From Chloroflexota bacterium (lineage in GTDB: Bacteria > Chloroflexota > Anaerolineae > Aggregatilineales > Phototrophicaceae): DNA of 5,335 nt. Shown in pieces: positions 1-4,953 of the stretch (positions within the stretch are counted from its first letter, which is position 1; every line of letters starts with the position of its first letter). A program made the translations under genes and the position numbers. Below the pieces are notes generated by a model. That model was not told the DNA's origin. It made no database searches and saw only the letters and a program-made list of their open reading frames with translations. The stretch covers positions 1 to 5,335 of the forward strand of contig JAEVZT010000438.1 of the NCBI GenBank assembly GCA_023392115.1, read 5' to 3'.

Positions 1-255
1 TTGCAGACGATGGCGGATGCCGCGGTGACGCAGGGCGGCATTGAAGGGCGGGCGTTCTTCCGCGTGCCGGATCGGGGCGAAGCGCTCTACCGCGCCTGCC
101 AGATGGCGCGGGCGGGCGATGTGGTGATCGCCTGTGGCAAGGGGCACGAGCAGAGCATGTGCTTTGGGACTGTCGAGTATCCGTGGGACGACCGCGAGGC
201 GCTGCGGGCGGCATTGCTCGGCAGTCCGCTGCGGACGCTGCCGACGGCGGAATAA
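1..255 (+). CDS. murE: MurE, UDP-N-acetylmuramyl-tripeptide synthetase (C-terminal fragment)
   Basis: This is the last 84 codons of a gene that enters from the left; the TTG at position 1 is an internal codon, not a start. Mur ligases add amino acids to UDP-MurNAc peptides in the cytoplasm using ATP; MurE adds the third residue (diaminopimelate, lysine or ornithine by lineage). The fragment is the C-terminal Mur ligase domain: GDVVIACGKGHEQ at residues 39-51 carries the GKGHE motif typical of MurE rather than MurC, D or F, and PWDDRE at 61-66 matches the conserved (D)DRE segment followed by the final helix. The amino-acid specificity motif (DNPR in diaminopimelate enzymes) lies upstream of the window, so the substrate cannot be told. 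The stop is TAA at 253-255. The following glycosyltransferase starts 43 nt later on the same strand. Family assignment is firm; only the end of the protein is visible. Confidence 0.88.
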   Translation: MQTMADAAVTQGGIEGRAFFRVPDRGEALYRACQMARAGDVVIACGKGHEQSMCFGTVEYPWDDREALRAALLGSPLRTLPTAE

Positions 256-271
256 GGCGTTCATGGTTCTA

Positions 272-280
272 TGTTAAAAT
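272..280 (+). promoter_or_regulatory. Possible extended -10 promoter before the glycosyltransferase gene
   Basis: TGTTAAAAT matches the extended -10 pattern TGnTATAAT with one mismatch in the hexamer (TAAAAT at 275-280). No convincing -35 box is found 16-18 nt upstream, which extended -10 promoters can lack. Transcription would begin near 287, leaving a very short 5' leader before the ATG at 299. It may be a chance match in a 43-nt intergenic gap, with read-through from murE instead. Confidence 0.35.
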
Positions 281-298
281 GCCGATAGGTGGAACGTG

Positions 299-1213
299 AT
301 GGATGATCTCGGCATTGTCATTCTCAATTGGAATACGTGCGACCTGCTCCGGCGCTGTCTGGAGACTGTGTTCGCCAGCCGGGGCGACTTCGCCTACCGC
401 GTGATCGTCGTCGATAACGCCTCGACCGATGGCAGCGCGGCGATGGTGCGCGAAACCTTCCCACAGGCGGAATTGATCGAGAGTCCCGTCAACGGCGGTT
501 ACGCCCACGGCAATAACTTGGGGCTGCGGGTGCTCGGCTACCGGGGTAAAGGCGATGTGTCGCCCGCCGCGCCGCGTTACGCGCTGCTGCTCAACCCGGA
601 TACCGAAGTGCCGCCGGAAGGGCTGTACCGGATGGTGCGGTTCATGGACAGCCGACCGGATGTTGGCGTGGCGGGGGCGAAGCTGGTGCTGCCTGATGGC
701 AGTCTGGACAAGGCGTGCCGGCGCGGTTTCCCGACGCCGCTGGTGTCGCTCTATCACTTCCTCGGGCTGGGAAAGCTGTTCCCAAACAGCCCGCGGTTCG
801 CGCGCTATAATATGACCTACCTCGATCCTGACATTGAAACCGAAGTCGACTCCGTCGTCGGCGCTTACATGCAGGTGCGCCGTGAAGCCATCGAAGCCGC
901 CGGACTGCTCGACGAAGCATTCTTTATGTACGGAGAGGATATCGATTGGGCATTTCGAATCAAGAGCGCGGGATGGAAAATCGTCTATCATCCTCAGGTA
1001 GTCGTCAAACACGTCAAGCGCGCCGCAAGTCGTCAAAGTCAAAAGGCGCAGTTCGAGTTCTGGCGCGCCATGCTGATCTTCTACCGAAAACATTATCGCG
1101 CGACAACACCCTTCTGGCTTCACAGCCTGATCATGTTGGGCTTGATGATGAAGGGCGGGCGGGGGTTATGGACGGAAATTCGTCGTCCGGCACTGTCGAT
1201 TACCGGACAGTAG
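299..1213 (+). CDS. Family 2 glycosyltransferase, rhamnosyltransferase (WbbL)-like
   Basis: A 304-residue GT-A fold glycosyltransferase, the usual length for WbbL/RfbF-like enzymes, that would transfer a sugar from a nucleotide donor onto a lipid-linked or polysaccharide acceptor at the inner face of the membrane. Visible motifs: GIVILNWN (5-12) as the first strand, VIVVDNASTDGS (35-46) for the nucleotide, LLLNPDTE (96-103) containing the metal-binding D-x-D-like element, VVGAYMQVRREA (186-197), and FFMYGEDIDWAFR (208-220) with the ED.D catalytic-base region followed by an amphipathic helix. A hydrophobic stretch, FWLHSLIMLGLMM (272-284), probably attaches the C-terminus to the membrane. ATG at 299 is preferred because AGGTGG at 287-292 lies 6 nt before it; the in-frame GTG at 296 would leave only 3 nt. 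The last 46 bp overlap the next gene, suggesting translational coupling with the phosphotransferase. Donor and acceptor cannot be read from the sequence. Confidence 0.88.
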   Translation: MDDLGIVILNWNTCDLLRRCLETVFASRGDFAYRVIVVDNASTDGSAAMVRETFPQAELIESPVNGGYAHGNNLGLRVLGYRGKGDVSPAAPRYALLLNPDTEVPPEGLYRMVRFMDSRPDVGVAGAKLVLPDGSLDKACRRGFPTPLVSLYHFLGLGKLFPNSPRFARYNMTYLDPDIETEVDSVVGAYMQVRREAIEAAGLLDEAFFMYGEDIDWAFRIKSAGWKIVYHPQVVVKHVKRAASRQSQKAQFEFWRAMLIFYRKHYRATTPFWLHSLIMLGLMMKGGRGLWTEIRRPALSITGQ

Positions 1214-2655
1214 ACCTACCGCCAAGTTACCGCCAGCCGCGCCGCCTGAAGCGCCTGCTCGATGTGCTGGTCGTGATGACCGATGTCGTCATGCTGGCGC
1301 TGGCGTTCATGCTCGGCTACTCGGCGCGCACGACTGTGCCGCTGTTCAGCATTCCGGTCAACCCGCCGCTGTTTGAACAGTACGTACCGACGATGTTCCT
1401 GCACGTCGTCATCAACATCGGTATTTTCTACTTCACGCGCCTGTATCACCAACGGCGGGCGAACAGCCGCATCGACGAGGCGCGCAACCTCGTCGGCGCG
1501 ATCGCCGTCGGGTCATTGATGGTCAACGGCATTCAAGACCTCGTCTTCCGCAACTTGGTTTACGACCCGATTGAGTACCCGCGCAGCATGTTCTTCTACG
1601 TGATCGTCTTCAGCATTGTGCTGGTGGTCGCGGGACGCGAACTCAATCACCTGCTGCGGACGCAGCTGCGCCGCCGGGGCTTTGACCGGGCAAACCTGAT
1701 CATCGTCGGCATGGGTCGCGTCGCCCGCGATATCTCCCGTAAGGTTAAGAACAGCCCGGAACTTGGTTACAACATCGTCGGCGTCGTCAACATGCGTCCG
1801 AAGCACCGCGACGCGGTTTTTGGCGTGCCGGTGCTGGGCGATTACCACGAACTCCCCACCCTGATCGACAGATACGACGTCGCGCAGGTGATCATCGCCG
1901 TGCCTGATGCCCAGCGCGAAGAGCTTGTCGAGCTGATCGCTCTCTCGCGCCGCGGGCAGGTCGATATCAAGATTTACCCCGACCTGTTCGCCTACATGGC
2001 GCGTGACATGAGCGTCGACGACCTCGGCGGGACGCCGCTGCTGACCGTGCGTGACATCGCTCTGCGCGGCTGGAAGTTGAGTCTGAAACGGGCGATGGAC
2101 ATCCTCGGCGCGGGCGTCGGCTTGATCCTGCTGTCACCGTTCATGCTGGTGTCGGCGCTCCTTATCCGGCTCGAATCGCCGGGTCCGGTGTTCTACACGC
2201 AGGAACGGACGGGCATGGACGAACGCCCCTTCCAGATGATCAAGTTCCGCACGATGCGTCAGGATGCTGAGCAGAGCGGACCCGGCTGGACTGTCGAGAA
2301 TGATCCGCGCGTCACTCGCATCGGGCGCTTCATGCGCCGTACGAGTTGGGACGAAATCACGCAGTTGATCAACGTGCTGCTGGGCGATATGAGCCTCGTC
2401 GGTCCGCGACCGGAACGCCCGGTGTACGTCCAACAGTTCCGCGACAGCATCCCGCGTTACATGGAGCGCCACCGCGAGAAAGCGGGCATGACCGGTTGGG
2501 CGCAGGTCAATGGGCTGCGCGGCGACACGTCGATCTCCGAGCGCACCGAATATGATCTGTGGTATATCGAGAACTGGTCGGTGTGGCTCGACATCAAGAT
2601 CATCATCCGCACGATCTTGAATATCGTCTTGCAGCGCGACGCGAACGCGTATTGA
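1168..2655 (+). CDS. WbaP-type polyprenyl-phosphate sugar-1-phosphate transferase (exopolysaccharide initiating enzyme)
   Basis: A 495-residue membrane enzyme of the polyprenyl glycosylphosphotransferase family, which moves a sugar-1-phosphate (often glucose or galactose) from a UDP-sugar onto undecaprenyl phosphate and so starts a polysaccharide repeat unit. The N-terminal part has four hydrophobic segments at about 31-51, 77-92, 106-125 and 141-156. [14 protein letters not shown] (176-189) opens a Rossmann-like CoA_binding_3 domain to about 300. The catalytic domain starts with [14 protein letters not shown] (305-318), then a re-entrant membrane helix carrying LLSPFM (321-326), KFRTMR (359-364), the Asp-Glu dyad in TSWDEITQL (392-400), MSLVGPRPE (408-416) and [15 protein letters not shown] (438-452). 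The frame stays open to an ATG at 946, but ATG 1168 is chosen: it gives the usual family length, has G-rich sequence upstream, and the extra 74 residues would be basic, low-complexity and would overlap the glycosyltransferase by 268 bp. Exact sugar unknown. Confidence 0.9.
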   Translation: MDGNSSSGTVDYRTVDLPPSYRQPRRLKRLLDVLVVMTDVVMLALAFMLGYSARTTVPLFSIPVNPPLFEQYVPTMFLHVVINIGIFYFTRLYHQRRANSRIDEARNLVGAIAVGSLMVNGIQDLVFRNLVYDPIEYPRSMFFYVIVFSIVLVVAGRELNHLLRTQLRRRGFDRANLIIVGMGRVARDISRKVKNSPELGYNIVGVVNMRPKHRDAVFGVPVLGDYHELPTLIDRYDVAQVIIAVPDAQREELVELIALSRRGQVDIKIYPDLFAYMARDMSVDDLGGTPLLTVRDIALRGWKLSLKRAMDILGAGVGLILLSPFMLVSALLIRLESPGPVFYTQERTGMDERPFQMIKFRTMRQDAEQSGPGWTVENDPRVTRIGRFMRRTSWDEITQLINVLLGDMSLVGPRPERPVYVQQFRDSIPRYMERHREKAGMTGWAQVNGLRGDTSISERTEYDLWYIENWSVWLDIKIIIRTILNIVLQRDANAY

Positions 2656-2659
2656 GCGG

Positions 2660-2977
2660 ATGGCTATGGATTTGAAAACGCTGGAACAGGCGATGCACGC
2701 CTTTGTCGAGAGTAAGGGCTGGTATCGAGACGACTCGCCGCACCCGCAAACCTCGAAAAACCTCGCCATTTCGCTCGTCCTCGAAGCGGGTGAAGTCCTC
2801 GAACAGTTCCAGTGGAGCGAGCAGCCCGCCGAAGCGCAGGCGCTGTCAGGCGAACTGGCGGACGTGATGCTCTATCTGCTGCAAATCGCCAGCCTGAACG
2901 GCATCGATCTCGGACAGGCGGTGATGGACAAGCTCGAGGTAAACTACCGGCGCTCGTGGGATGACCACGACGAATAA
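2660..2977 (+). CDS. MazG-like nucleotide pyrophosphohydrolase
   Basis: A 105-residue all-alpha protein of the MazG/dCTPase (RS21-C6-like) superfamily. These enzymes hydrolyse nucleoside triphosphates to monophosphate and pyrophosphate, typically cleaning up non-canonical nucleotides in the cytoplasm. The metal-binding signature is visible as EAGEVLEQFQW (42-52) and GELADVMLYLL (64-74), giving the ExxE (E42, E45) and ExxD (E65, D68) pairs; KLEVNYRRSW (91-100) matches the C-terminal K..N.R region. The length fits single-domain members, not the two-domain housekeeping MazG. It begins 4 nt after the phosphotransferase stop, so co-transcription is likely, though the pathway link is unclear. The start is ambiguous: ATG 2660 has only a weak GAGCGG-like site, and an in-frame ATG at 2666 would remove two residues. 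The exact substrate (for example dCTP or a modified nucleotide) cannot be told. Confidence 0.85.
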   Translation: MAMDLKTLEQAMHAFVESKGWYRDDSPHPQTSKNLAISLVLEAGEVLEQFQWSEQPAEAQALSGELADVMLYLLQIASLNGIDLGQAVMDKLEVNYRRSWDDHDE

Positions 2978-3013
2978 GCGCCGCTGAGTCTATCGTTTCG
3001 CCCCCCGATTCCC

Positions 3014-3019
3014 TATAAT
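3014..3019 (+). promoter_or_regulatory. -10 box of a likely proS promoter
   Basis: A perfect TATAAT sits 45 nt upstream of the proS start in an 86-nt intergenic gap. The region 16-18 nt further upstream (around 2990-2997) has no good TTGACA match, so the -35 is weak or replaced by an activator. Initiation near 3026 would give a leader of about 38 nt that includes the Shine-Dalgarno. This suggests proS is transcribed independently of the envelope genes upstream. Confidence 0.5.
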
Positions 3020-3052
3020 AAAGCAGTTTGCACCCACCTTGAAACTTTGAGC

Positions 3053-3058
3053 AAGGAG
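3053..3058 (+). promoter_or_regulatory. Shine-Dalgarno site of proS
   Basis: AAGGAG lies 5 nt before the ATG at 3064. It is the strongest ribosome-binding site in the window and fixes the proS start. Confidence 0.8.
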
Positions 3059-3063
3059 CTTTC

Positions 3064-4503
3064 ATGGCGTCTCAGGCGTTAACGTCCCCCCGCGAGGACT
3101 TTTCCGAGTGGTACAACGAGATCGTTTACCGTGCCGATCTCGCGGCGCAATCGCCGGTGCGCGGCTGCGTGATCATCAAACCGTATGGGTACGAATTGTG
3201 GGAAGGCATCAAGGGCGCGCTTGACCGGCGCTTTAAGGCGACCGGCGTCCAGAACGCCTACTTCCCGCTGTTCATCCCCAAGAGCTTCCTAGAGCGCGAA
3301 GCCGAACACGTCGAAGGCTTCAGCCCGGAACTGGCGGTCGTGACGATCGGGGGCGGGAAAGAGCTTGAGGAGCCATATGTCGTCCGCCCGACGTCGGAAA
3401 CGATCATCGGCGACGCCTTCAAGAAGTGGATTCAGTCGTACCGCGATCTGCCGCTGCTCATGAACCAGTGGGCGAACGTCGTCCGCTGGGAGCTGCGGAC
3501 GCGCCCGTTCCTGCGGACAATGGAATTCCTGTGGCAGGAAGGGCACACGGCGCACGCCAGCCACGATGAAGCCGAAGCGAAAACGCTGGAAATGCTCGAC
3601 GTATACGCCGACGTCGCCATCAACGAGGCGGCGATGCCGGTCATCAAGGGCGAGAAAAGCAACCGCGAACGTTTCGCCGGGGCGCTGCGCACCTACTCGA
3701 TTGAAGGCATGATGGGCGACAAGAAGGCGCTTCAGTCGGGGACGAGTCACAACCTCGGTCAGAACTTCGCCAAGGCGTTTGAAATCCAGTTCCTCGATGA
3801 GAGCAACCAGCGACAGTACTGCTGGACGACCTCGTGGGGCATGAGCACGCGCATGGTCGGCGCTGTCGTCATGGCGCACGGCGACGAGAAGGGGCTGCGC
3901 CTGCCGCCGCGCCTCGCGCCGTATCAAGTCGTGATCGTGCCGATCTTCCGCAGCGACGACGAGCGCGGGACGGTGCTCGAGAACGTCGCCCAGCTTGAGC
4001 GCGCGCTGACGGCAAGCGGCATCCGCGTCCACGTCGACAAGCGCGATTACCAGCCCGGTTTCAAGTTCAACGACTGGGAAATGCGCGGCGTTCCGGTGCG
4101 CCTCGAACTCGGTCCGCGTGACGTGCAAAATCACGCGGTCGTCGCCGCGCGGCGTGACATTCCCGGCAAGGAGGGCAAGCGACCGCTGTCGCAGGACAAC
4201 ATCGCCGCCAGCGTGCAGGACTTGCTCGACGAGATTCAGGCGAATATGCTGCGTCAGGCGACCGAATTCCGCGACGCGAACATCTTCGACGTGCGCAGCT
4301 ACGACGAACTGCGCGGCGTGATCGAGCAGGGCGGTTTCGCTCGCGGCTGGTGGGCAGGAGATGACGACGAAGAGCAGCAGGTGAAGACGGAAACTGGCGC
4401 GACTCACCGCTGCTACCCACTGGATCAACCGGGCGGGACGGGAACGTGTTTCTACACGGGCAGACCGGCTGACCGCGTCGCCATTTTCGCGAAGGCGTAT
4501 TAA
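3064..4503 (+). CDS. proS: Prolyl-tRNA synthetase, archaeal/eukaryotic-type (short form without editing insert)
   Basis: A 479-residue class II aminoacyl-tRNA synthetase that charges tRNA-Pro with proline. The length is that of the archaeal/eukaryotic-type ProRS (Thermus thermophilus enzyme about 477), not the roughly 570-residue bacterial type with an INS editing domain. Visible in order: motif 1 region GCVIIKPYGYELWEGIK (34-50) through NAYFPLFIPKS (64-74); the proline-binding loop VRPTSET (107-113); motif 2 RTRPFLRTMEFLWQEGHTAH (145-164); SGTSHNLGQNF (225-235); motif 3 GMSTRMVGAVVMAHGDEKGLRLPP (259-282); the anticodon-binding domain from about 286 (YQVVIVPI) to about 395; and a C-terminal domain ending in FAKAY, the terminal tyrosine that folds toward the active site in the Thermus structure. 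In this C-terminal domain only Cys450 and Cys462 remain of the four cysteines that bind zinc in many relatives. The start is set by AAGGAG at 3053-3058. Confidence 0.96.
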   Translation: MASQALTSPREDFSEWYNEIVYRADLAAQSPVRGCVIIKPYGYELWEGIKGALDRRFKATGVQNAYFPLFIPKSFLEREAEHVEGFSPELAVVTIGGGKELEEPYVVRPTSETIIGDAFKKWIQSYRDLPLLMNQWANVVRWELRTRPFLRTMEFLWQEGHTAHASHDEAEAKTLEMLDVYADVAINEAAMPVIKGEKSNRERFAGALRTYSIEGMMGDKKALQSGTSHNLGQNFAKAFEIQFLDESNQRQYCWTTSWGMSTRMVGAVVMAHGDEKGLRLPPRLAPYQVVIVPIFRSDDERGTVLENVAQLERALTASGIRVHVDKRDYQPGFKFNDWEMRGVPVRLELGPRDVQNHAVVAARRDIPGKEGKRPLSQDNIAASVQDLLDEIQANMLRQATEFRDANIFDVRSYDELRGVIEQGGFARGWWAGDDDEEQQVKTETGATHRCYPLDQPGGTGTCFYTGRPADRVAIFAKAY

Positions 4504-4505
4504 AG

Positions 4506-4579
4506 GCAGTGATGAGTGATGAGTACCAGTGCTGAGAACGTTTTCTCTGTTACTCATTACTCATCACTGCTCACTTTTT
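4506..4579 (+). terminator. Probable proS transcription terminator formed by the heptamer hairpin
   Basis: The stem at 4506-4525/4551-4570 would form in the proS transcript immediately after the stop codon and is followed by TTTTT at 4575-4579, with 4 nt (TCAC) between stem and T run. The stem is only moderately GC-rich and unusually long, so it could serve mainly as a 3'-end stabiliser. No other terminator candidate for proS is visible before 4882. Confidence 0.5.
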
Positions 4580-4588
4580 CTCATTACT
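4506..4588 (+). repeat. Long inverted repeat built from TGATGAG-type heptamers
   Basis: Arms at 4506-4525 and 4551-4570 are 20 nt each and pair at all positions, with one G-T wobble (G4518 with T4558). Each arm is itself a run of heptamers (GTGATGA twice on the left, TACTCAT twice on the right). The 25-nt centre holds a further GAGAA/TTCTC stem (4534-4538 with 4543-4547) around a CGTT loop. CTCATTACT at 4553-4561 recurs exactly at 4580-4588. The left arm starts 2 nt after the proS stop codon. Tandem heptamers with similar behaviour are known as dispersed repeats in some bacterial genomes; whether this one is dispersed cannot be seen here. Confidence 0.85.
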
Positions 4589-4716
4589 ATCCAAAATACA
4601 CATAAAGCTGTGTCAATAACTTAATGGTTTAACCGATGCACTTTATCAGCGATCGTTTATCATAGAGTGTTCAGAAACAGCTAATGTTAGGATCGAGCGA
4701 CGGGAATTGTATGAGG

Positions 4717-4722
4717 TATAAT
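4717..4722 (+). promoter_or_regulatory. Isolated TATAAT, possible -10 box
   Basis: A perfect -10 hexamer, but no -35-like hexamer lies 16-18 nt upstream and there is no TG extension. It could be an additional upstream start for the leader or a chance match in AT-rich DNA. Confidence 0.25.
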
Positions 4723-4759
4723 GATATTATTCAGATTGTTATCTTTGAAGGCGTCACGC

Positions 4760-4788
4760 TTGATAAAGCCGACCATCTTTGCTAAAAT
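4760..4788 (+). promoter_or_regulatory. Sigma-70-type promoter of the leader/NYN gene
   Basis: TTGATA at 4760-4765 (one mismatch to TTGACA), a 17-nt spacer, and TAAAAT at 4783-4788 (one mismatch to TATAAT) preceded by a TG dinucleotide at 4780-4781. This is the best complete promoter in the window. Transcription should begin near 4795, about 160 nt upstream of the NYN start codon, leaving a long structured leader. Confidence 0.6.
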
Positions 4789-4794
4789 TGGCAC

Positions 4795-4942
4795 GAACGA
4801 AGAAGCGGTACATTTTATACGTAGGAAAATAAGGGTTATTGAAACACTGTTTGTACAGTTGTCAATACAACACGACTCATTGCTGCGGAATGCAGCTTTT
4901 ATCGTACCACCAACCCGGCGGGTTCTGGTGGTATGCGTTTTT
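4795..4942 (+). ncRNA. Candidate structured leader or small RNA, unidentified
   Basis: This is the stretch of about 148 nt from the predicted start of the 4760-4788 promoter to the end of the terminator T run. It can form hairpins AATAA/TTATT with a GGG loop (4828-4840), ACTGT/ACAGT with a TTGT loop (4846-4859), GCTGC/GCAGC with a GGAAT loop followed by TTTT (4882-4900), and the terminator. GGGTT at 4833-4837 could alternatively pair with AACCC at 4912-4916, the inner left arm of the terminator, but this is only 5 bp. I do not recognise a known riboswitch, T-box or 6S RNA. Ends are inferred, not seen. Confidence 0.35.
4905..4942 (+). terminator. Intrinsic terminator just upstream of the NYN-like gene
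   Basis: TACCACC (4905-4911) pairs with GGTGGTA (4927-4933) and AACCC (4912-4916) with GGGTT (4920-4924), with a 3-nt loop GGC and a 2-nt bulge (CT at 4925-4926). TGCG then leads to TTTTT at 4938-4942. It is a classic rho-independent shape except for the bulge and the 4-nt gap before the T run. It ends 11 nt before the ATG at 4954, so it either ends a small RNA or conditionally blocks transcription of the downstream gene. Confidence 0.65.
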
Positions 4943-4951
4943 AGGTAAGGA
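4943..4951 (+). promoter_or_regulatory. Shine-Dalgarno site of the NYN-like gene
   Basis: The purine-rich AGGTAAGGA lies directly after the terminator T run and before the ATG at 4954. AGG at 4943-4945 has the better spacing (8 nt), while AAGGA at 4947-4951 sits very close (2 nt). Confidence 0.5.
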
Positions 4952-4953
4952 TA

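Larger units (their letters stand above)
4504..4953 (+). other. AT-rich intergenic region of 450 bp between proS and the NYN-like gene
   Basis: No gene is supported here on either strand. The base composition drops visibly below that of the flanking genes. From left to right it holds a heptamer-built inverted repeat (4506-4570) with a T run; an AT-rich stretch containing two copies of TTTATCA (4642-4648 and 4656-4662) around CGATCG; an isolated TATAAT (4717-4722) without a recognisable -35; a full promoter (4760-4788); small hairpins at 4828-4840, 4846-4859 and 4882-4896; and a strong stem-loop with T run (4905-4942) just before the next start codon. Confidence 0.8.

Noticed and set aside
269..1123. 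A 284-codon open frame on the minus strand opposite the glycosyltransferase
   Set aside because: It is the mirror of a real GT2 gene with clear motifs on the plus strand, has no family resemblance, and is explained by high third-position GC.
2134..2769. A 211-codon minus-strand open frame opposite the phosphotransferase catalytic domain and the MazG-like start
   Set aside because: It covers two well-supported plus-strand genes and their junction, and its translation has no recognisable domain.
3028..3033. TTGCAC upstream of proS as a -35 box
   Set aside because: It lies downstream of the TATAAT at 3014-3019, and the position 17 nt further on (about 3051) is the Shine-Dalgarno, not a -10 box.
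3289..4557. A 422-codon open frame on the minus strand opposite proS
   Set aside because: It is the antisense shadow of a GC-rich gene: proS is unambiguous on the plus strand over the same bases, and the minus-strand translation shows no domain and is rich in Arg, Val, His and Asp as expected from mirrored codons.
4920..4937. GGTGGTATGCG resembles the T-box antiterminator sequence GGTGGNACCGCG
   Set aside because: In T-box leaders this sequence lies on the 5' side of the terminator; here it is the 3' arm of the terminator, and no specifier-loop or AG-bulge features are seen. The match is also imperfect.
4721..4948. A 75-codon open frame starting ATG 4721 with GAGG 4 nt upstream and ending 5 nt before the NYN start
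   Set aside because: It runs through the promoter, the hairpins and the terminator, uses rare-looking AGA/AGG/ATA codons unlike the neighbouring genes, and its translation shows no recognisable domain. More likely chance in AT-rich DNA, though a leader peptide cannot be fully excluded.
4504..4953. tRNA, 6S RNA or CRISPR array in the intergenic gap
   Set aside because: No cloverleaf with a TTC-type T-loop, no long 6S-like bubble stem and no regularly spaced repeats of about 30 nt are present.
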